Assembly (NCBI GenBank): GCA_910586505.1
Contig: CAJUGV010000008.1
Span: 1 to 64,000, forward strand
Length of the DNA stretch: 64,000 bases
Source of the DNA: an uncultured Paraprevotella sp.
Lineage (GTDB): Bacteria; Bacteroidota; Bacteroidia; Bacteroidales; Bacteroidaceae
Reading direction: 5' to 3'
In this document: positions 9,287-17,924 of the stretch, one piece after another
Layout: every line of letters starts with the position of its first letter
Position numbering within the stretch: position 1 is the stretch's first letter
Program-made: the position numbers and the translations under genes
The notes under the pieces: generated by a model
The model's input: the letters and a program-made list of their open reading frames with translations, nothing else
The model's database searches: none
Told to the model about the DNA's origin: nothing

Positions 9287-10204
9287 ATGTGGTTGATTCT
9301 GGCTTTTATATCTGCGGCTTTGCTGGGTTTTTATGATGTGTTCAAGAAAAAGTCGCTGAAAGACAATGCGGTCATTCCTGTGTTGTTTCTCAATACCCTG
9401 TTCTGCAGTCTCTTTTTTCTTCCTCTTATCTTGTGTTCGGCATGGGGGACTATAGAGGAGACTTCTTTGTTTTATATCCCTCCGTCGGGCTGGGAGGAGC
9501 AGAAGTACATTTTGCTCAAATCCGGCATCGTGCTTTCCTCGTGGGTATTCGGCTATTTCGGTATGAAGCATCTGCCGCTCACTATTGTGGGACCTATTAA
9601 CGCCACGCGGCCTGTCATGGTACTTGTCGGGGCTTTGCTTGTGTTCGGCGAGAGGCTGAATGTGTGCCAGTGGGCCGGGGTAGTACTGGCCGTATTGTCG
9701 TTCTTCATGCTGAGCCGTAGCGGACGGAAGGAGGGGATCGACTTCCGTCGCGACCGTTGGATCTATTTCGTAGTGGCGGCCAGTGTGCTCGGTGCTGTGA
9801 GCGGGCTTTATGACAAATATCTGATGGCGCCGCCGTCGGCCGGAGGAGTGGGGCTTCACCGGATGACGGTGCAGGGATATTACAATCTCTACCAGTTCGG
9901 TATGATGGGCCTGATGATGTGGCTGTTGTGGTGGCCTGCGCGCAAACGTACGACGCCCTTTCGCTGGGACTGGTGTATTTTGCCCATTTCGCTCTTTCTT
10001 ACGGCTGCCGATTTTGTGTACTTCCATGCCCTGAGTCTCGACGGAGCCATGATTTCCATCGTCTCCATGGTGCGTCGCGGCAGTGTGGTGGTGTCGTTTC
10101 TGTTTGCGGCCATGGTGTTTCGCGAGAAAAACCTGCGGAGCAAGGCCGTCGACCTTGCCCTTGTCATGCTGGGGATGGTGTTCCTCTATCTGGGTTCGCG
10201 TTAA
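9287..10204 (+). CDS. EamA/DMT-superfamily transporter
   Basis: A 305-residue integral membrane protein with about ten hydrophobic segments arranged as two repeats, the pattern of the drug/metabolite transporter (EamA) superfamily. The segments 'PLTIVGPINATRPVMVLVG' and 'GAMISIVSMVRRGSVVVSF' are the equivalent Pro/Gly-rich helices of the two halves. The substrate cannot be told from sequence. It lies between truA and the DUF3256 gene on the same strand. Confidence 0.85.
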   Translation: MWLILAFISAALLGFYDVFKKKSLKDNAVIPVLFLNTLFCSLFFLPLILCSAWGTIEETSLFYIPPSGWEEQKYILLKSGIVLSSWVFGYFGMKHLPLTIVGPINATRPVMVLVGALLVFGERLNVCQWAGVVLAVLSFFMLSRSGRKEGIDFRRDRWIYFVVAASVLGAVSGLYDKYLMAPPSAGGVGLHRMTVQGYYNLYQFGMMGLMMWLLWWPARKRTTPFRWDWCILPISLFLTAADFVYFHALSLDGAMISIVSMVRRGSVVVSFLFAAMVFREKNLRSKAVDLALVMLGMVFLYLGSR

Positions 10205-10291
10205 CGTGAATAGATGTTATTAATCGGGGGCGAGAGGTATGGAATGTCGATAAAAATGACTAAGTTTGTGACTGTAAAACCAGAATGATGT

Positions 10292-10933
10292 ATGAAACGT
10301 TTAATACCGTGGGTCATGATCCTCATGTTCGGTCAGTCCGTTCGGGCGCAGAAGATGCGTGATGTCTTTGCCGCCATGCCCGATACGGTGCTCCGTATTA
10401 TGACGAAGAACAACCGTTTGGATTGTATCGATTTCATAGAGAACGATATGGAGGCGCGCGTGCGTAACCGTTTCGACGGGTTCAGTGTCCTGAAAGAACT
10501 GACGGCTGATTATCTCGACCTCCAGCTCACCGTGAATTGCCGTGTGCAGATGAAGCTCCTGCCTGCGGGCGATTCCTTGAATTATATCTGCGTCGCACGC
10601 ACCTATTCCGGACCGAAGCCGGAAACCGAGGTGGAACTTTACGCTTCCGGATGGAACAGAATCCCTGATGATGCGAAGTGGTTGCCCCGTCCTGCTTATG
10701 CCGCGTTCTGGCAGGCTGCCGATTCGGTGCCCGCCGAAGAGGTGAGGCGTCTGCAACGTTTGCAGGACATGCGGTTCGTCACTGCGGAACTGCAACCCGA
10801 TGCGCCCCTGCTGACTTTTGTCCTGCACCCCGGAGAGGTGGAGAAAGAAGAGGCGGTGAGAATGGAAAAAATCTTACGCCCTGTCGTATATGAATGGAAT
10901 GGTAAACGTTTTGTTCCGGTGGGCGGGAAGTGA
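10292..10933 (+). CDS. DUF3256 family secreted protein
   Basis: A 213-residue protein with a short signal peptide (cleavage likely after VRA, about residue 19). The mature start 'MRDVFAAMPDTVLRIMTKNNRLDCIDF' is typical of the DUF3256 family of Bacteroidales. No catalytic motif is visible and the function is unknown. It lies 87 nt downstream of the EamA gene and ends just before a strong terminator. Confidence 0.8.
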   Translation: MKRLIPWVMILMFGQSVRAQKMRDVFAAMPDTVLRIMTKNNRLDCIDFIENDMEARVRNRFDGFSVLKELTADYLDLQLTVNCRVQMKLLPAGDSLNYICVARTYSGPKPETEVELYASGWNRIPDDAKWLPRPAYAAFWQAADSVPAEEVRRLQRLQDMRFVTAELQPDAPLLTFVLHPGEVEKEEAVRMEKILRPVVYEWNGKRFVPVGGK

Positions 10934-10960
10934 TTGGAATACAGTTTCTTATAATGCAAT

Positions 10961-11008
10961 AAAAAATGGTCCGCAAGACTTCGGAAAGTCTTGCGGACCA
11001 TTTTTTTA
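10961..11008 (+). terminator. Strong terminator after the truA-EamA-DUF3256 genes
   Basis: A perfect 21-bp inverted repeat (10961-10981 with 10986-11006; core GGTCCGCAAGACTT) with a 4-nt CGGA loop. It has A and T runs on its two flanks, so it can act in both directions. Confidence 0.9.
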
Positions 11009-11132
11009 AATCCTGCGCACGGCATCGGAAAATGATGGGCATCGTTTTGCGGCGCGGTGCGCAGCGGGGGCGAGGCCGGTTCGGAAACGGCGATAAATCT
11101 TTACAACCGTCTTTTTGTCCGCGAGGGGGCGC

Positions 11133-11183
11133 ATACGTCAAGGGTGCGGAAGTCAATACTTCCGCACCCTTGACGTATATTTT
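11133..11183. terminator. Long perfect hairpin downstream of rpmE
   Basis: A perfect 21-bp inverted repeat (11133-11153 with 11158-11178; core CAAGGGTGCGGAAGT) with loop CAAT. A T-rich tail is present on the plus side only, whereas the nearest converging gene, rpmE, reads on the minus strand. It may protect the rpmE 3' end or serve as a second barrier to readthrough from the left. Confidence 0.7.
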
Positions 11184-11203
11184 TGAAAAAGAGTATATCC
11201 TGC

Positions 11204-11455
11204 TTATTTGCGGCTCTTTCCGTAGCGGCTCATGAACTTGTCCACACGTCCGGCAGTATCCACCAATTTGTTCTTGCCCGTATAGAAAGGGTGAGAAGTG
11301 CTGGAGATTTCCAACTTGATTACGGGATAGGTTTCACCTTCGAACTCTACCGTGTCGTTTGTTTTGCAGGTAGAACGTGAAAGGAACATGTCACCGTTGC
11401 TCATGTCTTTGAATACAACAGGACGGTAATTGTCAGGATGAATATCTTTCTTCAT
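11204..11455 (-). CDS. rpmE2: 50S ribosomal protein L31, type B
   Basis: An 83-residue ribosomal protein. The start MKKDIHPDNYRPVVFKD and the 'SSTSHPFYTGK' block are characteristic of L31. It lacks the paired CxxC zinc ligands of type A L31 (only a single Cys, in 'STCKT'), which marks it as the zinc-independent type B. It has its own promoter with near-ideal boxes at 11527-11558. Confidence 0.95.
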   Translation of the reverse strand: MKKDIHPDNYRPVVFKDMSNGDMFLSRSTCKTNDTVEFEGETYPVIKLEISSTSHPFYTGKNKLVDTAGRVDKFMSRYGKSRK

Positions 11456-11526
11456 ATCGTTATAAATTTTTATCAGTTCGACTTATAGTTGGTAACTATA
11501 TGTGTAATGGTTTGATTTACGAGGTG

Positions 11527-11558
11527 CAAAGTTAGTCCATTTCTTTGCATCTACCAAA
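11527..11558 (-). promoter_or_regulatory. Consensus Bacteroides promoter for rpmE2
   Basis: On the minus strand, TTTG (11558-11555) is followed after exactly 20 nt by TAACTTTG (11534-11527), matching the Bacteroidales -33/-7 consensus. The rpmE2 start is about 70 nt downstream. Confidence 0.8.
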
Positions 11559-11579
11559 CATTCTGCCGTTTTTTTTCTT

Positions 11580-12527
11580 TTATAGTCCGTTCCATTCACT
11601 GATGGAGTATTTATTCTCTACCGGCGTCTCGATTATGTCGGGCAGATTGCAGAAGAAGTCTATGCCGGTTTTTTCTTCCAGCTCGTCGATGCTGACTGCC
11701 CATTCGCGCAGGGGAGGAGTCTGGCCGTAATCTTTGTGCTCCAGCCAGAAGCCGATGGCCTTATAAGTATTCTGCCCGCCGGTGAATTTTTTACAGAGCA
11801 AAGCCATGAAATAGTATTTCGGTACGGCTACTTTGGTGGGCGAGTTTGAATCTTTGCCCCCGATGTATGCCATGACCTGATCGTCGCGTATCGTGCCGCC
11901 TTTCACCACGAAGAGGGTGTCGCGGAAGCTGTTGCTGCGTCCCCAGTTGCGCACTTGTGTTTCCAGTTCCGACCAGTGGGGGGAGTTGAATCGTCCGATT
12001 TGCGGACTCATGTTGGACAGGTAGAACGTCTGCCCGTTGGCGTCCATGGAGAACAGGCGGTCGGCCGAGGCACAGAGATGTCCGCGCTGATAGCCGCTGC
12101 CTCTGAAGTCGCTCAGTTCGTTTCTCTCTCCTATGGGGATATCAGGGTCGGGCTGGAACGGGTCGTAGTCCCATACTTTGCCGTCCCATTCCGCACCGGC
12201 CCAGTTGTTGCGGTTCCAATTGATGGCCGAGGAGGCGGAAGTAAAGGTGAAGGCAACCCATCGTGAGTGCTTCTTTTCTGCATGCCAGTCGAGGGTGAAA
12301 TTCAGCATGCGCTGGCCGTGGTAGAGGGTGTGGTGGGAATAGATCTGGCCTGCGTGTTCGTCGATGTGCGGAATTTCCAGTCCCGACGCGTCCGGTATGA
12401 CGGCAGGGTTGGCATTGATATTGTCATTGTTGCCGGGGGCGGTGCTGCCTTCGTCTTCACTGCATCCGTATAAGATCAGGGCCGAGGCCAGTAGTCCGAA
12501 TAAAAGGTTGGTTTTTTTCATTTTCAT
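11580..12527 (-). CDS. DNA/RNA non-specific endonuclease lipoprotein (NucA/Serratia nuclease family)
   Basis: A 315-residue lipoprotein with lipobox LYGC (Cys22), so probably displayed on the envelope. Residues about 60-300 form a beta-beta-alpha-metal nuclease domain of the Serratia nuclease family. The active-site block reads YQRGHLCASADR, with general base His150. It is followed by the 'NMSPQIGRFN..W..LE' metal-site block (Asn181 the likely Mg ligand). The usual DRGH is QRGH here. It should cut DNA and RNA to oligonucleotides. It is the last gene of a minus-strand operon with a TonB receptor, supporting nucleic-acid foraging. No clear terminator follows: the rpmE2 promoter begins about 22 nt past the stop. 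Confidence 0.88.
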   Translation of the reverse strand: MKMKKTNLLFGLLASALILYGCSEDEGSTAPGNNDNINANPAVIPDASGLEIPHIDEHAGQIYSHHTLYHGQRMLNFTLDWHAEKKHSRWVAFTFTSASSAINWNRNNWAGAEWDGKVWDYDPFQPDPDIPIGERNELSDFRGSGYQRGHLCASADRLFSMDANGQTFYLSNMSPQIGRFNSPHWSELETQVRNWGRSNSFRDTLFVVKGGTIRDDQVMAYIGGKDSNSPTKVAVPKYYFMALLCKKFTGGQNTYKAIGFWLEHKDYGQTPPLREWAVSIDELEEKTGIDFFCNLPDIIETPVENKYSISEWNGL

Positions 12528-12541
12528 TAAATAAAGGAAAA

Positions 12542-12573
12542 GCGGTGGCGTTCCGGCACCGGAACACCACCGC
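12542..12573 (-). other. GC-rich intercistronic hairpin before the nuclease gene
   Basis: The arms 12542-12556 and 12559-12573 (GCGGTGGcGTTCCGG against CCGGAACaCCACCGC) pair with one mismatch. No T run follows on the minus strand, so this is probably an mRNA stability, processing or attenuation element between the DUF6359 gene and the nuclease gene. Confidence 0.6.
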
Positions 12574-12601
12574 CGTGTGTATAATTATCAAAAAAGAGCG
12601 C

Positions 12602-14506
12602 TTACTTGATCTCCACATTCTTTATTTCCCATGTCAGCGTCTCGTCTCCATCGGCATTCTTATACTTGAATGCCAGACGGGCCTTGTCGCCGACGGCCGG
12701 AAGGGTGGCTTGCGCACTGCTGAAAGTCCAGCTTGATGTCGAGGGGTAATTGATAGTCACTTGCGTCCATGTGGCAGTGGTTACGTCGCCCGTATAGTTG
12801 TCCGAAACCCACACCGTGTAAAGTTGCGGTGCGTTGGCCATGCTCTTGTTGGCCGGCCCGAAAGCCTGTTCGAACGTCAGTGTGGCGGCCCCGCTCAGGT
12901 TGATGGCCGGAGAGATGAGCCAGTCTTCATTCTCTAAGGACACTCCGTCTGCAAAAGCCGACATCTTCATGCAGGCATATTTCTTGTCGGCATTCCATTT
13001 CAGGTCTCCGCTGACACTGGTCACGGTGAAGCTGCCCGCACCGTCGGCGAAACTCTCTGAGAGGATTACGTTTCCGGGTTCCGACCCGCCGTTCTCCCAT
13101 TCGTACTCGCTGATGCTCTTCAGTCCGTAGGTTCCGAAATATTTCTCCAGACTTCCTTTCATCACGACACTCTTACCCAGGTTCTCGGGATGGTCTTTCA
13201 GGTTGAGGGCGTTGCGCACGTTGCCGCTCGACAATTGGATGGCGAGACATTTGGTATAGTCCGTCTCCTGTGCATTGTCGGCCAGAAGGATGTTGGTGTT
13301 CACGACATCACTGCCTACAGCCCCCAGTTTGGCTGTGTTCTCGTTCAGGCTCTTGTCCGATATGTATCCCACGATGTAACCCTTGACCCAGGTGTTGGCC
13401 TGCGGAGTCGTGGCGTTGTATTTCTCCATAGCGGTGGTCACGGTATAAGGATTTTCCTTGCTGTTTCCGTCGTCCGGAGTGTCGGGAGTGAGGGTCGCTG
13501 CCCGGTCCTCTACTTTCACGTTCTTCAATTCGTATGTGCCGGCCTTGGTCGTACATACGTACTTGAATCCAATTTTCACTTCCTTGCCCTTGTAGGCGTT
13601 CAGGTCGATGTCGCCCGATTTCACGAAAGTGAAGCCCACGGGGTAGGCCGGAACGGACAGCTGCGTCCAGTTTTCGGTGCCGGCTTCTGCGATCCATACC
13701 GTCACGTCGTTCTTCACGTCGTTGAAATAGTTGGCTGCGTGTTCGAAAGTCAGTGTGGCGTTGGCTGTGCTCTTCAGGTCGATGGCGGGTGAAACCAACC
13801 AGCTTTCCGTGGCGATGTTCAGTCCGTCTGTTCCTCCGGTATAAGAGGTGGCCTTGGCGCATTTAAACTGGCTGTCGTAGGTCCAGACTTCCTTGCCCAG
13901 GCCCTCGGCCGGTTTTACGTTATTGATGGTGAATGCCCCCAGGCTTTCGGTGAGCGTTTCGCTGAACAGGGCCTCGCCGCTTTCTTCTTTCGGCATCTCG
14001 CCGATTTCCGTGTCGTTGAGAATGGCGGCCTGTATGTTCTTTACTCCCTCGGCGCCGAAATATTTTTCCAGCGTACCGTAGAGCATCACTTCCTTGCCTA
14101 TATTCTCCGGGTGTTCCTGCAGGTTGAGCGCATTGCGCACGTCACCTGTCGGGAGCTGTACGGCCATGCAACTGTTGATGTCGCGGCTGTCTGCCGAGGT
14201 GGCTATTACAATGTTGCTCTTGCCGGCCTCGTCGGTGCCGAATACAATGTCGGAAATCGTGGAAGAGATATTCTCACCCGTCGGGATATAACCTACGATG
14301 TAGGCTTTCACCCAGGCATAGCCTCCGTCCTGATTCAGTTTGGCTCCATTGACGGTATAGGGAGTTTCCAGTTTTCCGTTACCATATATGCTGTTGGCAT
14401 CTCCCTTGCCCGGAATGTCATAAGGAGACGGAACGTCGTCGCATGCCTGAAACATGAAAGCGCCCATGCCCAGACATAATAAACTGATGATGCTTTTGAT
14501 TTTCAT
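12602..14506 (-). CDS. Tandem DUF6359 / choice-of-anchor-J lipoprotein
   Basis: A 634-residue lipoprotein (lipobox FQAC, Cys22) built from two copies of the same two-domain unit. Each unit starts with a DUF6359 domain (about 40-180 and 350-480; motifs 'AWVKAYIVGYIP' and 'TWVKGYIVGYIS', then 'RNALNLQEHPENIGKEV' and 'RNALNLKDHPENLGKSV'). A choice-of-anchor-J-like beta-sandwich follows (about 185-335 and 485-634; 'ESWLVSPAIDL' and 'EDWLISPAINL'). The G-Y-I-V-G pattern resembles an OB fold. It is probably a surface binding protein that presents substrate to the adjacent receptor and nuclease; that role is inferred. Confidence 0.8.
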   Translation of the reverse strand: MKIKSIISLLCLGMGAFMFQACDDVPSPYDIPGKGDANSIYGNGKLETPYTVNGAKLNQDGGYAWVKAYIVGYIPTGENISSTISDIVFGTDEAGKSNIVIATSADSRDINSCMAVQLPTGDVRNALNLQEHPENIGKEVMLYGTLEKYFGAEGVKNIQAAILNDTEIGEMPKEESGEALFSETLTESLGAFTINNVKPAEGLGKEVWTYDSQFKCAKATSYTGGTDGLNIATESWLVSPAIDLKSTANATLTFEHAANYFNDVKNDVTVWIAEAGTENWTQLSVPAYPVGFTFVKSGDIDLNAYKGKEVKIGFKYVCTTKAGTYELKNVKVEDRAATLTPDTPDDGNSKENPYTVTTAMEKYNATTPQANTWVKGYIVGYISDKSLNENTAKLGAVGSDVVNTNILLADNAQETDYTKCLAIQLSSGNVRNALNLKDHPENLGKSVVMKGSLEKYFGTYGLKSISEYEWENGGSEPGNVILSESFADGAGSFTVTSVSGDLKWNADKKYACMKMSAFADGVSLENEDWLISPAINLSGAATLTFEQAFGPANKSMANAPQLYTVWVSDNYTGDVTTATWTQVTINYPSTSSWTFSSAQATLPAVGDKARLAFKYKNADGDETLTWEIKNVEIK

Positions 14507-14534
14507 ATTATCTTGCTTTTTGGATTAATTGAAC

Positions 14535-15344
14535 TTAGTTGATGTCTCTCAGCGTGCGGGCCGTGAGTTGCCACTCGCCGTTGTACTGGGTGAGCAGTCC
14601 CGTGACGTCCACCTTTCCCATCTTCATGTACTGGGTGGAAAAGTTGGCGTAGGCACTGGTGCGGAACGGGATGATCGTGTTGCCTGCCTTGAGCTGGCGG
14701 TTCACTCCGTTGCCTCCGTCCTTTTCCTCGTCGGGGGCGTACTGTGTATGTCCGTCGGCTTCGACAAATGACGCTCCACTGATTCTTACAAGGAACGGCG
14801 CATCGGCTTTCTTGAGAGAACCGAGACTGTTTTCGTCTATTTCCATCGGAGTCAGCTCGGGATAGGACAAGGTGGGACGGCCGATGCTTTTCACATGATC
14901 TTTCCATGTGTATTCCGGCATGCGCCCGATCTTTCCCTGATACAGGGCTCCCAGCTGAAGCATACTTCCGTATCCGCCTACGTGGAGACCTTTGCAGTTG
15001 ATGGCGATTTTCTGTCCCATAGGCAGACTGGCATATAAGCCGGTGGCGTTGATGCCTACCACCAGTGTGCCTGTTTCGTCGCTGATGTACAAATTCTTGT
15101 AGATGTTGCCGGATTCGTCGTCGCCTACCACCACACCGCTGATGACAAGGTCTTCCAGAACCTCTTCCGCTCCGTTGTTTTGGGCCACGTCCGCATATCT
15201 GGTTTTCAGCTCGGCGATGGAGGTATTGGCTTCTCCTATACCCTGGTTGCCGTAGGACTGTACGTCCGGTTCGTCATGATGGTCCATACAGCCGGTGCAT
15301 ACGGCTGTCAGTATGGAGACAATCAATAATCTGATATTTTTCAT
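14535..15344 (-). CDS. DUF5689 domain lipoprotein (OB-fold-like)
   Basis: A 269-residue lipoprotein with lipobox CTGC (Cys19). The region 'EDLVISGVVVGDDESGNIYK' with the following 'ISDETGTLVVGI' and 'LPMGQKIAINCKGL' is the DUF5689 signature. Its strand and glycine pattern resembles the OB folds found in secreted nucleases such as the YhcR/ExeM type. It sits 21 nt downstream of the TonB-dependent receptor gene, so it is likely the receptor's surface partner, filling the place SusD takes in polysaccharide loci. The ligand is not known; nucleic acid or nucleotides are my inference from the neighbours. Confidence 0.82.
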   Translation of the reverse strand: MKNIRLLIVSILTAVCTGCMDHHDEPDVQSYGNQGIGEANTSIAELKTRYADVAQNNGAEEVLEDLVISGVVVGDDESGNIYKNLYISDETGTLVVGINATGLYASLPMGQKIAINCKGLHVGGYGSMLQLGALYQGKIGRMPEYTWKDHVKSIGRPTLSYPELTPMEIDENSLGSLKKADAPFLVRISGASFVEADGHTQYAPDEEKDGGNGVNRQLKAGNTIIPFRTSAYANFSTQYMKMGKVDVTGLLTQYNGEWQLTARTLRDIN

Positions 15345-15365
15345 ATTCGTGTACGTTTTAATATG

Positions 15366-17924
15366 TTAGAATCGGTATCCTACGTTTAGGAAGCCGTTGA
15401 TGCCTTGTGCATAGTAGTACTTGGAATGGCGTGAGAACTGATAGGGGCGTTCGCGGCCGTCGTCGTAGTTGTCGTCGCGGTTCTGTTCATAACCTCCGGT
15501 CTTCATGTTCGTGTTGTTGGCCACGTTGTTCAGGGTCAGGTTGATGCTCAGATTGCGCCCTTTTTTCAGACGGATGTTTTTGCCGATGGAGAGGTCCAGC
15601 ATGAAACCGCCGTCAAACTCTTCCTGTTCGGGGATGGCCACGCTCACTTCGTTGCCGTCATCGCCTACCGTTCCGCTGCCTGTTTCGGAGATGCCGAGTG
15701 AGGAGCCCAGCCTGCGATAGGTGGAGAAGTCGATAAAGCCGCGGTGATAGTAGTTGCCGTTGATGCTGAAATACCATCCTTTCACGTTGTAGTCCAGTCC
15801 GAGGCTGTAGGCCGAAAGCGGTGTTCCGCTTTCCTTCATGCCGTCGATATAGGCCACATCTTTTTTGGTCTCGCTCTCGTTCTCGTAAGTCTTATGTGCT
15901 TCGGGGTTGTTCACATATTCTGCGTTGCTGAATGTACCCAGTGCCTTCAGCGTAAGGTTGGATGTGATTTTCACGCTGGCGGCCACTTCCACGCCCATGT
16001 ATTCTTTTTCCACGCCTGTCATCGACAGGTAGGTGTAGCGTGACTCCTGGTCGTTGTAGAACTGGTCGAGTTCCGTCACGTTATTGAACCTGGTGTAGTA
16101 TCCGCTCACCTTTGCGGAGAAGATAGGTCCGTTGTAGGTATATCCGGCTTCGGCGGTCAGCACTTCTTCGTTGGTCAGGTTGGAGGCAAAGTCGTTTTTC
16201 AATCGCGGTGCGATGAAGGCGTTGTAGGAAAGCGGTGCGTTTTCGTCATAACCCACGCCGAGGTTGAACACATGCTTGCCTGCTACGCGGAACGTGGCAC
16301 CGGCTTTGGCGCCGCTTTCCATGAAGCTGGCTACGCCGCTGCTGCCTTTCGAGTTGTTGGCGGCGCGTCCGTTGCGCATCAGTCCTTCGCGTTCCATGGT
16401 GACCCCTCCCAGTCGGCCTGCAAAGAACAGGCTGTAGAACGACTTGCTGTATTGGTAGTTGGCCCATGCGCCGGCTTTGTTGACAAATACGTTATAATTG
16501 TAGCCGAATTTATCGTCTTCGCCGATCACGCGGTTAGGATTGTCCAGGTCGTTCTGTATCATGCTGGAGTTGTAGCCGTAGTCACGCACGGAAAATTTGT
16601 CCACGTCAGTGTAACGGTTGGCTCCCAACAGATCCTTCATCGTTTTGTAGTGCATGCCTTTGGTGGTGCTGAAATTCAGTCCGGCCGATATGTTGCCATA
16701 CATTTTCATATCGCGTTTGACGGTAGAGGAAAGGTGGAAGGCCATCTGGTCGTTGTGGCGGTTCTCTACATAATAAAGAGCTTCTCCGCCTAAGATGTTC
16801 TGTTGTGCATTGGCAAAGTACATACCGTCCCAGTCAATTTGGCGGTGGGCCTTTGAACCGGTCCAATAGTTATAGGCGTTCTGCCATGTGTCGACATCTG
16901 CGTCGCTCAACGGTTGGTTGAAAATATTGCCGCTGATCTGGCCGCTTGGCAGTTTCTTGTAATAGTCGGGGCGGGGGTCGGCCGCATTTCCGCTCCAGCC
17001 CAGGGCGCTGCTGGCATACATGCTGTATTTGCCCGAAAATGCCGTGGACAGTTTGGTGCGTTCGTCAATGTTGAAGTCCCATGTGAGGATAGCCGTCGGC
17101 TCAAAAGCGTTGACCACACGTGCGTTTCGCTTTTCACCGTTCTGGTAACCCCAGTTGGGGTTGTAATAGTGGTCGTTGGCCAGCCAGTATGCCTCTTCAG
17201 TAGAGGAACCCTGTTGGGCGCGCTCAGTAGGCGATCCCCATGTGGTAAGGCTCAGGCTGTGGCGGTCGTTGAATTTTTTTTCAAAGCCGAACAGGTAGCT
17301 GAAAGAGTTGTAGAACGTTCCTTCCACAAATCCTTCGTTGGCCCAGCGGTAGCCTATTGAGCCGGTGAACGCCCATCCGTTGCTCATCAGTCCGGTGGAA
17401 TAAGTGTACATGCCGCGTACACGGTAGTTTCGGTTGGTTCCCGACAGCGTCAGCTTATGTCCGGCGGCATACTGTCCGGCCCGCACGTTGATGTTGTCCG
17501 AACCGCCTATGGAGGTGTAGCCGAACTGGTTCATCAGGAAGAACGGAGCACCCTCGCGGTTGCGGGTCACATCATTCAGGCCTCCGATGGAACTGTAGTT
17601 GAATACTCCGCGTTCCGCATCATTGAACTGGATTCCGTTAATGAACATTTTGTTGTTGCTGTTCTGATAGGCTCGCTGACGGAAACGCATCGGACTAAAC
17701 AGATAGCCCACTTCTGACAGATATAAGTCACTCCCGATTCCGGTGATGGCAGAAACTGTCTGACCTGCATCGTCATCTTCGTTTAATTGTGATTCCGTGA
17801 ACGAAAAGTCAGCGTTCTCGTTCTGCATCCGTTGCTGGTATATGGCCAGCGTGTCGGCCTGTTGGGCCTGGAGCAAGGCGGATACGAAGAATGCCGATAG
17901 AATCATTGTTGTCTTTTTCCCCAT
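15366..17924 (-). CDS. TonB-dependent receptor
   Basis: An 852-residue outer-membrane receptor. It has a Sec signal (cleavage near residue 20, LLQAQ) and a plug-like segment (about 50-140, including 'MFINGIQFNDAERG' and 'YSSIGGLNDVTRN'). A long region of alternating strands follows, ending in FLNVGYRF with the terminal Phe expected of a barrel protein. It lacks the N-terminal carboxypeptidase-regulatory-like domain of SusC receptors, and no SusD homologue is next to it. First gene of a four-gene operon (receptor, DUF5689, DUF6359, nuclease). It probably imports nuclease products across the outer membrane. Confidence 0.85.
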   Translation of the reverse strand: MGKKTTMILSAFFVSALLQAQQADTLAIYQQRMQNENADFSFTESQLNEDDDAGQTVSAITGIGSDLYLSEVGYLFSPMRFRQRAYQNSNNKMFINGIQFNDAERGVFNYSSIGGLNDVTRNREGAPFFLMNQFGYTSIGGSDNINVRAGQYAAGHKLTLSGTNRNYRVRGMYTYSTGLMSNGWAFTGSIGYRWANEGFVEGTFYNSFSYLFGFEKKFNDRHSLSLTTWGSPTERAQQGSSTEEAYWLANDHYYNPNWGYQNGEKRNARVVNAFEPTAILTWDFNIDERTKLSTAFSGKYSMYASSALGWSGNAADPRPDYYKKLPSGQISGNIFNQPLSDADVDTWQNAYNYWTGSKAHRQIDWDGMYFANAQQNILGGEALYYVENRHNDQMAFHLSSTVKRDMKMYGNISAGLNFSTTKGMHYKTMKDLLGANRYTDVDKFSVRDYGYNSSMIQNDLDNPNRVIGEDDKFGYNYNVFVNKAGAWANYQYSKSFYSLFFAGRLGGVTMEREGLMRNGRAANNSKGSSGVASFMESGAKAGATFRVAGKHVFNLGVGYDENAPLSYNAFIAPRLKNDFASNLTNEEVLTAEAGYTYNGPIFSAKVSGYYTRFNNVTELDQFYNDQESRYTYLSMTGVEKEYMGVEVAASVKITSNLTLKALGTFSNAEYVNNPEAHKTYENESETKKDVAYIDGMKESGTPLSAYSLGLDYNVKGWYFSINGNYYHRGFIDFSTYRRLGSSLGISETGSGTVGDDGNEVSVAIPEQEEFDGGFMLDLSIGKNIRLKKGRNLSINLTLNNVANNTNMKTGGYEQNRDDNYDDGRERPYQFSRHSKYYYAQGINGFLNVGYRF

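Noticed and set aside
8822..10027. A 401-codon minus-strand frame across truA and the EamA gene
   Set aside because: It spans two well-supported genes on the other strand and shows no recognisable domain.
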